From an uncultured Campylobacter sp. (GTDB lineage: Bacteria; Campylobacterota; Campylobacteria; Campylobacterales; Campylobacteraceae), in assembly GCA_934718785.1 (NCBI GenBank), contig CAKVAF010000012.1, positions 1 to 58,575 on the forward strand: DNA of 58,575 nt, read 5' to 3'. Below are positions 42,906-50,245 of the stretch, in pieces. Under the pieces are notes generated by a model, which was not told where the DNA came from, did no database searches, and saw only the letters and a program-made list of their open reading frames with translations. Position 1 is the stretch's first letter. Every line of letters begins with the position of its first letter. The position numbers were made by a program, and so were the translations under genes.

Positions 42906-44369
42906 ATGAAGTTAAAATTATCTTTAGTTTTAGTCGCTTGTCTTGTCTCCTCAAGTGCTTTTGCGGCGAAGAAAGAGGATACGATTTCTAAGCTTCAAAG
43001 TCAGCTTGAGCTCATCCAAAAAGAGATCAACGCTCTTAAAGAAGAACAAAGCAAGAACAACAAAGCCGTCAAAGCCGAGCTTGCAGACTTACAAGAAAGA
43101 AGCGATGCCAATGAATTTGCTTCAGGACTTGATAAGATCAGATTTGGGCTTGACTTTTCTACTGGGGTTTCAAATACTTACTCCAAACAGCTTGGCGATA
43201 AAGCAAACGCGCTCAATAAATGGGCGGGCGAGCTTAACCTTAACATGAACGCCGATGTGAGCGAATATGTGAAATTCTATGGTCGTTTATCTATGGCAAG
43301 ATACTGGGGTCAGCTAGGCTCTCAATTCAGCGGTAAGCCTATTGATTTAGACTCAGGTAGAAACCCTGCTACTTCAGGAACAGCGCTCTATGTAACTCGT
43401 GCTTATGTGGATATTTTCGCTACACCTGAACTCATCTTTACTATCGGTCGTCAACCGGGAACCGAAGGTCCGGGAAGCAACCTTAGAAACAATGCTTTAA
43501 GACAATCGACTTACCCAGCACTTTTCTTAAACACTCTAGGCGATGCAGCCATTGTAACTTACAAGCCATCGGCTTTGAGTGATTATGCTTTTGCTGGTCG
43601 TGTGGGCTATGGTAAGGTGTATCAATGGGATGAAACTGACGGAGAAGTAAGAGACTGGATAAGCGGTAAAGAGACAGCAGACAGCACGCTTTACTACGGC
43701 TCAGCTGAAGCGAGACTTCCACTTGATAGTATAGGCTTGGGTAATAACCTTGCAGTCGTTTCTTATGTGCGTTTGCAAGACTTTTCATTGCCGATTGACA
43801 ATGGTTTGCTTAATAGCTTCTTGGCGCGTGGCGCAAATGTTTATGATTTGGGTAATGCCGATATCGCAAATATCCATTTTGAAGCTTATAATGTCGCGGG
43901 CTCAGGGTTTAACTACTTCACTTCATTTGGATACTATAAAGGTAGTGATAGAAGACAAATCGAGCTAGCGAGCACAAAACAAGCAGCTGCTATCGCTCCA
44001 CAAATTCAAAGACAACTTCGCTTTAATGAAAAGGATGCATGGTCAGTGCACATCGGCGGTCGCTACGACTTCACACAAAGCTTAAAGCTCGGTGCTGAAT
44101 ACTTCTATGGAAGCCGCTACTGGTATACTATGAGCCGCCCAAGCATTAATGACCCACTTAATATAAGAATGACAAGGGGTCACGCAGCAGATTTGTATGG
44201 AATTTGGCAATTTGATAGAAATCAATTTGTGCGCCTAAGCTATACTTATATCAAAAACCTTTGGGGCAATAGAAGCTTGCCATTTGGTGGTGCTGCTAAG
44301 AAAATCGACGGCGTGAGCCAAGAAAGCACGGCTAACAACATCATGTTTATGTATAACCTCAAATACTAA
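42906..44369 (+). CDS. Outer-membrane beta-barrel protein with periplasmic coiled coil (DUF3373-like porin)
   Basis: 487 aa. Signal peptide MKLKLSLVLVACLVSSSAFA, then a coiled coil of about 45 residues (SKLQSQLELIQKEINALKEEQ..), then a barrel with alternating strands ending YLKY-like NIMFMYNLKY (terminal aromatic). It lacks the usual Campylobacter MOMP N-terminus, and looks more like the DUF3373 family of epsilonproteobacterial barrels. TATAAT at 42870 and AAAGGATATAAAG before the ATG suggest strong expression. The next two genes follow at 10 and 32 bases, so it is cotranscribed with a small periplasmic protein and a chemoreceptor. Transported solute unknown. Confidence 0.82.
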   Translation: MKLKLSLVLVACLVSSSAFAAKKEDTISKLQSQLELIQKEINALKEEQSKNNKAVKAELADLQERSDANEFASGLDKIRFGLDFSTGVSNTYSKQLGDKANALNKWAGELNLNMNADVSEYVKFYGRLSMARYWGQLGSQFSGKPIDLDSGRNPATSGTALYVTRAYVDIFATPELIFTIGRQPGTEGPGSNLRNNALRQSTYPALFLNTLGDAAIVTYKPSALSDYAFAGRVGYGKVYQWDETDGEVRDWISGKETADSTLYYGSAEARLPLDSIGLGNNLAVVSYVRLQDFSLPIDNGLLNSFLARGANVYDLGNADIANIHFEAYNVAGSGFNYFTSFGYYKGSDRRQIELASTKQAAAIAPQIQRQLRFNEKDAWSVHIGGRYDFTQSLKLGAEYFYGSRYWYTMSRPSINDPLNIRMTRGHAADLYGIWQFDRNQFVRLSYTYIKNLWGNRSLPFGGAAKKIDGVSQESTANNIMFMYNLKY

Positions 44370-44379
44370 GGAGTGAATG

Positions 44380-44616
44380 ATGAAAAAATTATCTTTAATC
44401 ACCCTTTTAGCCCTTGCAAGCTCAGCTTTTGCAGCTGATTGCGCAGGGCTTGCAAGCAAATATGACGCGCCAGATCCTGCGAGCAAGACGATGGTGCAAA
44501 TTGAAAGATGGGTTAAAAGCAAAGTCAGCGACGCAGCCGATGCTTCGGCTTTACGCGAATGCCTAATCGCAGGTGCTGCTGATAATCCAAACCAAGCTTC
44601 TTTTGCGGGTAAATAA
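44380..44616 (+). CDS. Small secreted protein with one cysteine pair
   Basis: 78 aa from the ATG at 44380 (44377 is also possible, but lies too close to AAGGAG). Signal peptide [18 protein letters not shown]; the mature part has two Cys ([10 protein letters not shown] and LRECLIAGA) that could form a disulfide. Helical, about 60 residues. No known family. It sits between the barrel gene and the chemoreceptor gene and may be a periplasmic partner of either. Function not known. Confidence 0.72.
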   Translation: MKKLSLITLLALASSAFAADCAGLASKYDAPDPASKTMVQIERWVKSKVSDAADASALRECLIAGAADNPNQASFAGK

Positions 44617-44648
44617 TATGCGCAAAAGCACAATTTAAGGGACAAACA

Positions 44649-46307
44649 ATGAAGGGTAAATTTAAGGATCTCAGCATAAGCTCTAAGCTCAATATCAGCT
44701 TTACAACGCTTGCTGGCTTAGTCGTCGTTATCGTCGTGGCTTTTTTTGCGTTTTATTTTATCTTTTCTCATCTGGTGACAAGGGTCGAGGATGGCTTTGA
44801 TAAAGTAGGCAGTAATTTCACTCAAACTTCTAGCACACTGGGCGTAACGCAAGATTCGCTGATAGAAAATGAGAGCTTATTTGAGCAATTTGAATTTATG
44901 GGAGCTGTTAAAACTAATCTCATCAATCTTTTGCTAGATCCTGAAAACCCTTCTAAAAAGGCTTTAGTGCAAAAAATGGTGCAAAGTTGGAATGAAAGCT
45001 TCATCAAAAACGACGCTGAATTTAGCAAAGCTTATTATCAAAAGATCAAAGAGACCTTGCAAGAAACGGATATTCAAAGCTTGTGCGTGAATATGCAAGA
45101 CATTTTTGATGAAATTTATGGAATTTTAATCACAAGAACTTATGATAAAAACAACGCCTTAACACAATCTTTAAAAGACATACAAAAAAGTTTTATCAAT
45201 ATAGAATCAGACTTAAACACAACCCTACAAAGCAAAGATAATGCAACAATCATTGCTAAAAGCATATTAGCAGCGCTGATTTTAATCATCATCGTAACGG
45301 CTGTGGTGGCTTTTGCAATTTTTGTTTTAATCAAGCATTTTCAAAAGGATGTGGATGCAATAGTGAGCTTTTTAAGGGGTAGTGCGGCAAATAAAACCCG
45401 CTCTTTAGAGCTTAACCGCGGTAAAAACGATGAATTATTTATCATCTCAAGCTTTATCAACTCCTTTGCAAATAAAATGAGAAAAATCATCGAAATCGCA
45501 GGACACACCAGCCAAGAAATTTTAGAACTTAGCAAATATATCAGCAATCTTAAAAATCATGTCGGCGGTATCACTGAAAAAACTTCGCAAAATGTCAAAA
45601 CCGGAAACACCATCATCGATGGACTTGATAGCAACATAAGCGCGGCAAATGAGTCGCAAGAAAAAATTTCACAAAGTAGAAGTTACCTTGACTCTACGCA
45701 CAATGTGCTAGGAAATTTGGTCAATCAGCTTCAAAGAAGCCTACAAAGCCAAGTCGAACTCAATGGCAAAATCGGCAGCCTACAGCAAAATATCGCGCAA
45801 ATTAAAGATGTGCTCTCCCTAATCAAAGACATCTCAGAGCAAACGAATTTGCTAGCCCTTAACGCAGCCATAGAAGCAGCGCGCGCAGGCGAGCATGGAC
45901 GCGGCTTTGCAGTGGTCGCTGATGAAGTGAGAAAACTGGCTGAAAACACCGATCACAGCGTCGTTGAAATCGGCATTCGCATTAAGACTATCACCGATGA
46001 TTTGGTCGGCATTATCGAATCTTTAGAAGAAAATTCAAAAATCTTCAATCACCTTGAAGAAGAAGGCACAAACTCACAACAAAGCCTTGGCACAACGCAA
46101 GATTTTATCACAGGCGTTATCGGCAGTATCAACGAGCAAAACTCACGCTCCACAGGCATTGCAAATCAAACAAAAGAAATCATCAGCTCTATGGCTGCGA
46201 TTAATAATTTGCTCAATGAAAGCTCAAAAATCATCAACACGGTCATCGAACGTTCAAGCCAACTTGAAGAAAATGACAAAACTTTGAATAAAATCATCAA
46301 AGAATAA
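44649..46307 (+). CDS. Methyl-accepting chemotaxis protein
   Basis: 552 aa. Two transmembrane helices (about residues 19-42, [18 protein letters not shown], and 198-225, [22 protein letters not shown]) flank a helical, four-helix-bundle-like periplasmic domain of about 155 residues without a recognisable dCache or Cys pattern. The cytoplasmic part has a HAMP-like stretch and the signalling tip [20 protein letters not shown] with [21 protein letters not shown]. The C-terminus has no NWETF-type tether. Being cotranscribed with an outer-membrane barrel suggests it senses the solute taken in by that barrel; this is inference. Works through CheA/W/Y, with cheZ also in this window. Confidence 0.93.
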   Translation: MKGKFKDLSISSKLNISFTTLAGLVVVIVVAFFAFYFIFSHLVTRVEDGFDKVGSNFTQTSSTLGVTQDSLIENESLFEQFEFMGAVKTNLINLLLDPENPSKKALVQKMVQSWNESFIKNDAEFSKAYYQKIKETLQETDIQSLCVNMQDIFDEIYGILITRTYDKNNALTQSLKDIQKSFINIESDLNTTLQSKDNATIIAKSILAALILIIIVTAVVAFAIFVLIKHFQKDVDAIVSFLRGSAANKTRSLELNRGKNDELFIISSFINSFANKMRKIIEIAGHTSQEILELSKYISNLKNHVGGITEKTSQNVKTGNTIIDGLDSNISAANESQEKISQSRSYLDSTHNVLGNLVNQLQRSLQSQVELNGKIGSLQQNIAQIKDVLSLIKDISEQTNLLALNAAIEAARAGEHGRGFAVVADEVRKLAENTDHSVVEIGIRIKTITDDLVGIIESLEENSKIFNHLEEEGTNSQQSLGTTQDFITGVIGSINEQNSRSTGIANQTKEIISSMAAINNLLNESSKIINTVIERSSQLEENDKTLNKIIKE

Positions 46308-46449
46308 GAGCTTTTTCAGACTTTCACGCCACTTTTGAGAAAATATAAAATCCTCGGTAATAAAACGAAATTTGTTCGTCAATATTTCTTTTTATTATAT
46401 GAGATTTTATTGTGTATTTTTAATAGACTCATTGTAAAATAATTCAGTG

Positions 46450-47871
46450 TTATTTTTCAAACACATTGATTAAAAGACTCATACGACTTAAAATCAAATC
46501 TTGCTTTGCGACTTTTTCTTCACTAGAGCCTATATCTATAGGCGTGAGAGCAGATTTAGCAATAAGTAGGCGCGTGTCATTCAAACTTTTAAGCCCCCAA
46601 ATACTGTGGAAAATCGCCATTTGCCCGTCAATTTCGCCCACATAAAGCACGATATGCCCCTTAAGATAAAGCATGCTTTTATAAGGCTTGGCGTGCTTTT
46701 TGATAAAAGTCATTTTGGCTTCATTGTCTAAATTTGAAAGATCCAAGCTTTTAAAGCTAAGTGCTTGTGCGTAGGAATTTCGCGGTAAAAATATCCCAAA
46801 CACGCCGAAAATATCGCGCATTAAAAGCGAGCAATCGCGCTCAAAGCCGTATCCACCCCAGCCATAAGGTAAATTTAAAAGCTCATTGATTGCGCGTTTT
46901 AAGTTCATATTTGTATCTGCTAAAGGAAAAGGCGCGGCTTTGTTTTTAGCGATTTTATAGCTTTTTGCACCTATTTTACCATAATAAAATTCTTTATCTT
47001 GCTTATAAATAGGATAAACAGCACCCACGCGAGCATTAAATAAAAACTCATTTTTTACACTCAAAACAGGCTCTTTTTCTTTTAAAGGTGTGATAAATTC
47101 AAGGCTTTCATAAATTTTTGCACGCGCAGGTGTGAAAATTTCAATATCTCTAGCATCCACAAAGCCCCAGCCCAGCGCAGAATTTACAAAGGCAAAGGCT
47201 TTATCCTTGCTAAAATGTGAAATCAGCACCGGTGTGCCAGCATTGAGCGCGCTATCAAGAGCATAGTCAAAAGGCACGCCCTCGCCGTCTTTGAAAGGAT
47301 TAAGCAAAATTTCAGTTTGTAAAGGAGCATTTTTAAGTGCTGTATTTCTCACTACAAGCGCCTTTTTATTCACGCTTAAAAGCGCATTTGTGTTCGCATT
47401 CTCAAAAGCCTTTTGAAAAAATTCTTTAGAAATTAAAATTTTGCTAAAAAAATAATAATTTTTATCAATATCTAAATAATTTTTAAAGCTCCAAAAAAGT
47501 GCATTTTTATCCAGTTTTACCCTTTTAAAATCCTTATGCCAAGGCTCAAAAAATTTAGCCAAATACTCCTTTTTTAAAGCTTTCAAATCCACATCAAAGC
47601 CATTAAATTTAGGTAGCTTGCTGATATTTTGCTCCATATCAAGCCTTGCATAATGCACACTTAAATCTAATGCGTTTGAGTTATCATTATTTTCATTCAA
47701 AACCTGCGCCGCTGTTTTAAGATTTTTTAAATTCTGCTTTGAATTTAACCCTGAATTTAAAGCCAAATTTTGCGAATTTTTATCACTTAAAGAGCAAGCC
47801 ACAAATAAAAACGCACCAAGCAAAAATGCAAATTTAAGTTTATTTTTAAGTTTTTTTAAAGCAAAATTCAT
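46450..47871 (-). CDS. NlpC/P60 lipoprotein with SH3-like domains
   Basis: 473 aa. Lipobox FVAC with Cys26. Central SH3_6/SH3-type regions (residues about 175-290) are followed by a C40 peptidase domain: catalytic Cys347 in YGFERDCSLLMRDIFG, His406 in YLKGHIVLYVG. Family members cleave peptidoglycan stem peptides (gamma-D-Glu-mDAP). A low-complexity Asn/Leu/Lys stretch (residues 28-65) follows the lipid anchor; its DNA contains a near copy of the 18-mer repeat at 47701-47718. Divergent from the helicase gene, as Cj0946 and Cj0945 are in C. jejuni. Confidence 0.87.
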   Translation of the reverse strand: MNFALKKLKNKLKFAFLLGAFLFVACSLSDKNSQNLALNSGLNSKQNLKNLKTAAQVLNENNDNSNALDLSVHYARLDMEQNISKLPKFNGFDVDLKALKKEYLAKFFEPWHKDFKRVKLDKNALFWSFKNYLDIDKNYYFFSKILISKEFFQKAFENANTNALLSVNKKALVVRNTALKNAPLQTEILLNPFKDGEGVPFDYALDSALNAGTPVLISHFSKDKAFAFVNSALGWGFVDARDIEIFTPARAKIYESLEFITPLKEKEPVLSVKNEFLFNARVGAVYPIYKQDKEFYYGKIGAKSYKIAKNKAAPFPLADTNMNLKRAINELLNLPYGWGGYGFERDCSLLMRDIFGVFGIFLPRNSYAQALSFKSLDLSNLDNEAKMTFIKKHAKPYKSMLYLKGHIVLYVGEIDGQMAIFHSIWGLKSLNDTRLLIAKSALTPIDIGSSEEKVAKQDLILSRMSLLINVFEK

Positions 47872-47913
47872 CTTTAAAGCCTTTAATTTAAATAAAAAGG
47901 TTATAATTTTAAC

Positions 47914-49233
47914 ATGAATAAAGTTAATGTTTTGGAAAAAATTTTAGAACAAAGCAATGTATTTTTAAGCGGTGGTGCAGGCGTTGGCAAGTCTTTTTTG
48001 ACAAATGAAATCATCAAGCTTTTTAAACAAAAAAAGAAAAATGTCGCCGTTTTAGGCTCGACAGCCATTTCAGCCTTTAATGTCGGTGGTGTCACGCTTC
48101 ACAGCTTTTTTGCACTTGGAATTTGTAAAAATCAAAACGAACTTGCCGCTTTAGACAAGCGCCAAAAAGATAAGCTCAAAAAGCTTGAAAAAATCATCTC
48201 AAAGCTTGATTTAATCATCATCGATGAAATTTCTATGGTGAGTGCGGCGATTTTTGAGCTTGTAGCCTTTCGCCTAAGAAGCTTTAAATTTAGCGGCAAA
48301 ATGCTTGTGGTAGGGGATTTTTGCCAGCTTCCACCTGTAAAGCGCAGGGATGAAAGCAACACGCAAAGTCTTTTTGACAATGCTTTTTACGCCTTTGATA
48401 GCAGTGCTTGGAGCGCATTTGAGTTTAAAAATTTGCTACTTACAAAGCCCAAACGCACCGAAAATCACGAGTTCATCAAGCATTTATCGGCCCTTAGAAG
48501 TGGGCAAATCAGCGCTTCAAGCCTTGAGTATTTCGAGCAATTTTTGTTTAAAAATGTTTCATTAGAAAGCCTGAATGATGATTTTACCTTGCTTTGCAGT
48601 GTTAATCAAAAGGCAGATTTTATCAATGAAAGCAAGCTCGCTAGGCTTGAAGGCAAGGAGATGATTTTCAAGGCAAAGAGCGAAATTTTAGAGCCGAGTC
48701 TTGATGAAAAAAGCTTTGGCGCGTGGGTAAAAAGTTTAAATTTAAATGAAGAATTGCGCCTTAAAATCGGCGCTAAAGTCATATTTTGCGTCAATAACTA
48801 CGACGCAGGCTATTATAACGGCGAGCAGGGCGTCATCACAGCATTTGATGAGTTTGAAAATAGACCGCTGATTGAAATCACCAAGGCTGATGAGACGAAA
48901 ATCATACTCGAGCGCTTTAAATTCAGCCTTGAAGAGCTGGGCGAAGATAAGGTGTTAGCGACTTTCTCGCAGTTTCCCATCAAGCTAGCTTATGCGATGA
49001 CGATACACAAAGCACAAGGTATGAGCATAGAGCGCCTAGCCTGCGATGTGGAGCGCATTTTTGAAAACGCCCAGCTTTATGTCGCGCTCTCTCGCTCGAG
49101 TGAGCCTGTGTTTTTAAGGCTGATTTATCCACACTTTGCGCATTTTAAACAGCATTTTTCAAGGGCTGTGAAATTTGATAAAAAGGTGCTTGAATTTTAT
49201 CAAAATCAAGCTTTTTTGAATTTGGAAGAGTGA
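47914..49233 (+). CDS. Pif1/RecD2-like superfamily 1 helicase
   Basis: 439 aa. Walker A GGAGVGKSFLTNEI, motif Ia TAISAFNVGG followed by TLHSFF (Pif1-type), Walker B IIIDEISMVS, motif III VGDFCQLPPV, motif V/VI ITMTIHKAQGMSIERL-type region (AYAMTIHKAQGMS) and YVALSRSSE. It is a 5'-3' SF1B helicase, probably acting on stalled forks or G-quadruplexes. TATAAT (47902-47907) ends six bases before the ATG, so transcription probably starts at or beside the A of ATG and the message is leaderless. The AAAAAGG further upstream would not be transcribed. Confidence 0.9.
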   Translation: MNKVNVLEKILEQSNVFLSGGAGVGKSFLTNEIIKLFKQKKKNVAVLGSTAISAFNVGGVTLHSFFALGICKNQNELAALDKRQKDKLKKLEKIISKLDLIIIDEISMVSAAIFELVAFRLRSFKFSGKMLVVGDFCQLPPVKRRDESNTQSLFDNAFYAFDSSAWSAFEFKNLLLTKPKRTENHEFIKHLSALRSGQISASSLEYFEQFLFKNVSLESLNDDFTLLCSVNQKADFINESKLARLEGKEMIFKAKSEILEPSLDEKSFGAWVKSLNLNEELRLKIGAKVIFCVNNYDAGYYNGEQGVITAFDEFENRPLIEITKADETKIILERFKFSLEELGEDKVLATFSQFPIKLAYAMTIHKAQGMSIERLACDVERIFENAQLYVALSRSSEPVFLRLIYPHFAHFKQHFSRAVKFDKKVLEFYQNQAFLNLEE

Positions 49234-49247
49234 AAAATTTAAAATCG

Positions 49248-49400
49248 TGCGTCATTGCGAGAATTTGCGTAGCAAATTCGTGGCAATCCATTCTTTACTT
49301 TTGCTATTAAACTATGGATTGCTTCGCTGCGCTCACAATGACAGGGGAAAACGCAATGACAAATTCAGGCGTAATGACGAGAAAAATTCTCGCAATGACA
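49248..49400. repeat. REP arms after the helicase gene
   Basis: A plus arm at about 49250 with inner palindrome GAATTTGCGTAGCAAATTC, a minus arm ending at 49342 (GGATTGCTTCGCTGCGCTCAC followed by AATGACAG), and degenerate fragments to 49400 (GACGAGAAAAATTCTCGC followed by AATGAC). The open frames through this stretch are translated repeats. Confidence 0.78.
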
Positions 49401-49487
49401 AAGATTTTTCCTTATTTTTCATTGTCTTTTTTTAAACAAGAATTTAAATTTTATTAATTTTTCTAAGTTTTTCTCATCAAATTTAGA

Positions 49488-49710
49488 TATAATGTAAATT
49501 CTTAAGCAAATTTTAAGTGGCAGGGTGGTCGGGTAGAAAATAGGTGGCTTGTAAAAATCTATAAACAAAACTTGTTTAAATGAAAGGTTTTCTATGAGAA
49601 AGCTGAAGTTTAGGGGTTTTGTTTTTGTGCTGAAGTTGAAGTTTTTTAAAATCAAGCTCCAACTTCGGCTAAAATAAAACTCTACCCTACATTATAGCAG
49701 GGTAGAGTTT
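49488..49710 (+). ncRNA. Candidate AapA-type type I toxin mRNA
   Basis: TATAAT at 49488-49493 should start an RNA near 49500. It contains a leader of about 95 nt, a short reading frame at 49594-49677, and a perfect 12-bp 3' hairpin (AAACTCTACCCT/AGGGTAGAGTTT). GGGTAGA at 49531-49537 in the leader can pair with TCTACCC of the 3' hairpin. Such 5'-3' pairing keeps AapA messages of Helicobacter silent until trimmed. A TATAGA-type box on the minus strand near 49557-49565 could drive an IsoA-like antisense over the leader. Family assignment is inference from layout and peptide character. Confidence 0.6.
49594..49677 (+). CDS. 27-aa basic hydrophobic peptide, candidate AapA-like toxin
   Basis: ATG at 49594 follows AAAGG with six-base spacing. 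The peptide starts MRKLKFRGFVFVLKLKFF and ends in LRLK. It has ten Lys/Arg, no acidic residue, and Phe/Leu/Val/Ile alternating with them, as in AapA peptides (about 22-34 aa), which depolarise or disrupt the inner membrane. The stop codon overlaps the base of the 3' hairpin. It lies in a gene-free stretch between two REP clusters, a common location for type I modules. Toxicity is not shown by sequence. Confidence 0.55.
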   Translation: MRKLKFRGFVFVLKLKFFKIKLQLRLK

Positions 49711-49835
49711 AAATTAAACTTAAATTCCAGTGTCGCTGGAAATGGGCTTTTATTACTGCTTGAGAATTTATTCATTTTCAAAACAACTTTAAATTGTGTC
49801 ATTGCAAGAAATTATGCGTTAAATTTAATAGTTTT

Positions 49836-49930
49836 GTCATTTGCGAGCGAACGCAGTGAGCGTGGCAATCTATTCTTTTATTTTGCGATTTAGTTATGGA
49901 TTGCTTCGTCGCTTCGCTTCTCGCAATGAC
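49836..49930. repeat. Facing REP arm pair
   Basis: Plus arm GTCATTTGCGAGCGAACGCA then GTGAGCGTGGCAATC (49836-49870), minus arm TTATGGATTGCTTCGTCGCT to TCTCGCAATGAC (49894-49930), separated by about 23 AT-rich bases. The plus arm recurs nearly identically at 53729. Confidence 0.8.
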
Positions 49931-50047
49931 AAAGAATTATCCTTATTTTTCCTTTTTTTTAATTGTAACTTAAATTCCACTTTTTTATAAAATTTCGCTT
50001 TTAAATTTTTCATTTAAAGCACTTTTTTATAAGGATTTTAAAACATT

Positions 50048-50063
50048 TGGAACGATACTTGCT
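50048..50063 (+). promoter_or_regulatory. Sigma54 promoter upstream of the autotransporter
   Basis: TGGAAC-GATAC-TTGCT with GG and GC exactly 10 bases apart, as good as the flgH promoter at 8455. It is 183 bases before the autotransporter ATG with no other gene between. A sigma70 -10 box TATAAT at 50170-50175 lies closer, so the gene may have both constitutive and flagellar-checkpoint control. Confidence 0.75.
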
Positions 50064-50245
50064 TTTTCATTCGTGCAATAGATAAATTTTGATAAATAAA
50101 AAGTAACGAAATTTTTAATTTTACTTAAATTTTTATAGAATTTTTGTCAAATTTCCTTAAAGTTTTTGTTATAATGAAAATTTATCATCCAAATTTCAGC
50201 AAAGATTTTCTTAGAAAGTCCTTGCAAAAGGTTAAAGGTAAAAGA

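Noticed and set aside
42906..44369. Barrel gene as the major outer-membrane protein porA
   Set aside because: The N-terminus has a long coiled coil and lacks the MOMP start and strand wording; DUF3373-like barrel fits better.
49247..49435. 62-codon frame after the helicase gene
   Set aside because: Translated REP arms (MRHCENLRSKF..); same wording recurs at 53735.
49419..49655. 78-codon minus-strand frame across the candidate toxin locus
   Set aside because: No ribosome site, unusual Phe/Lys-rich composition from antisense of an AT-rich RNA; the plus-strand layout explains the sequence better.
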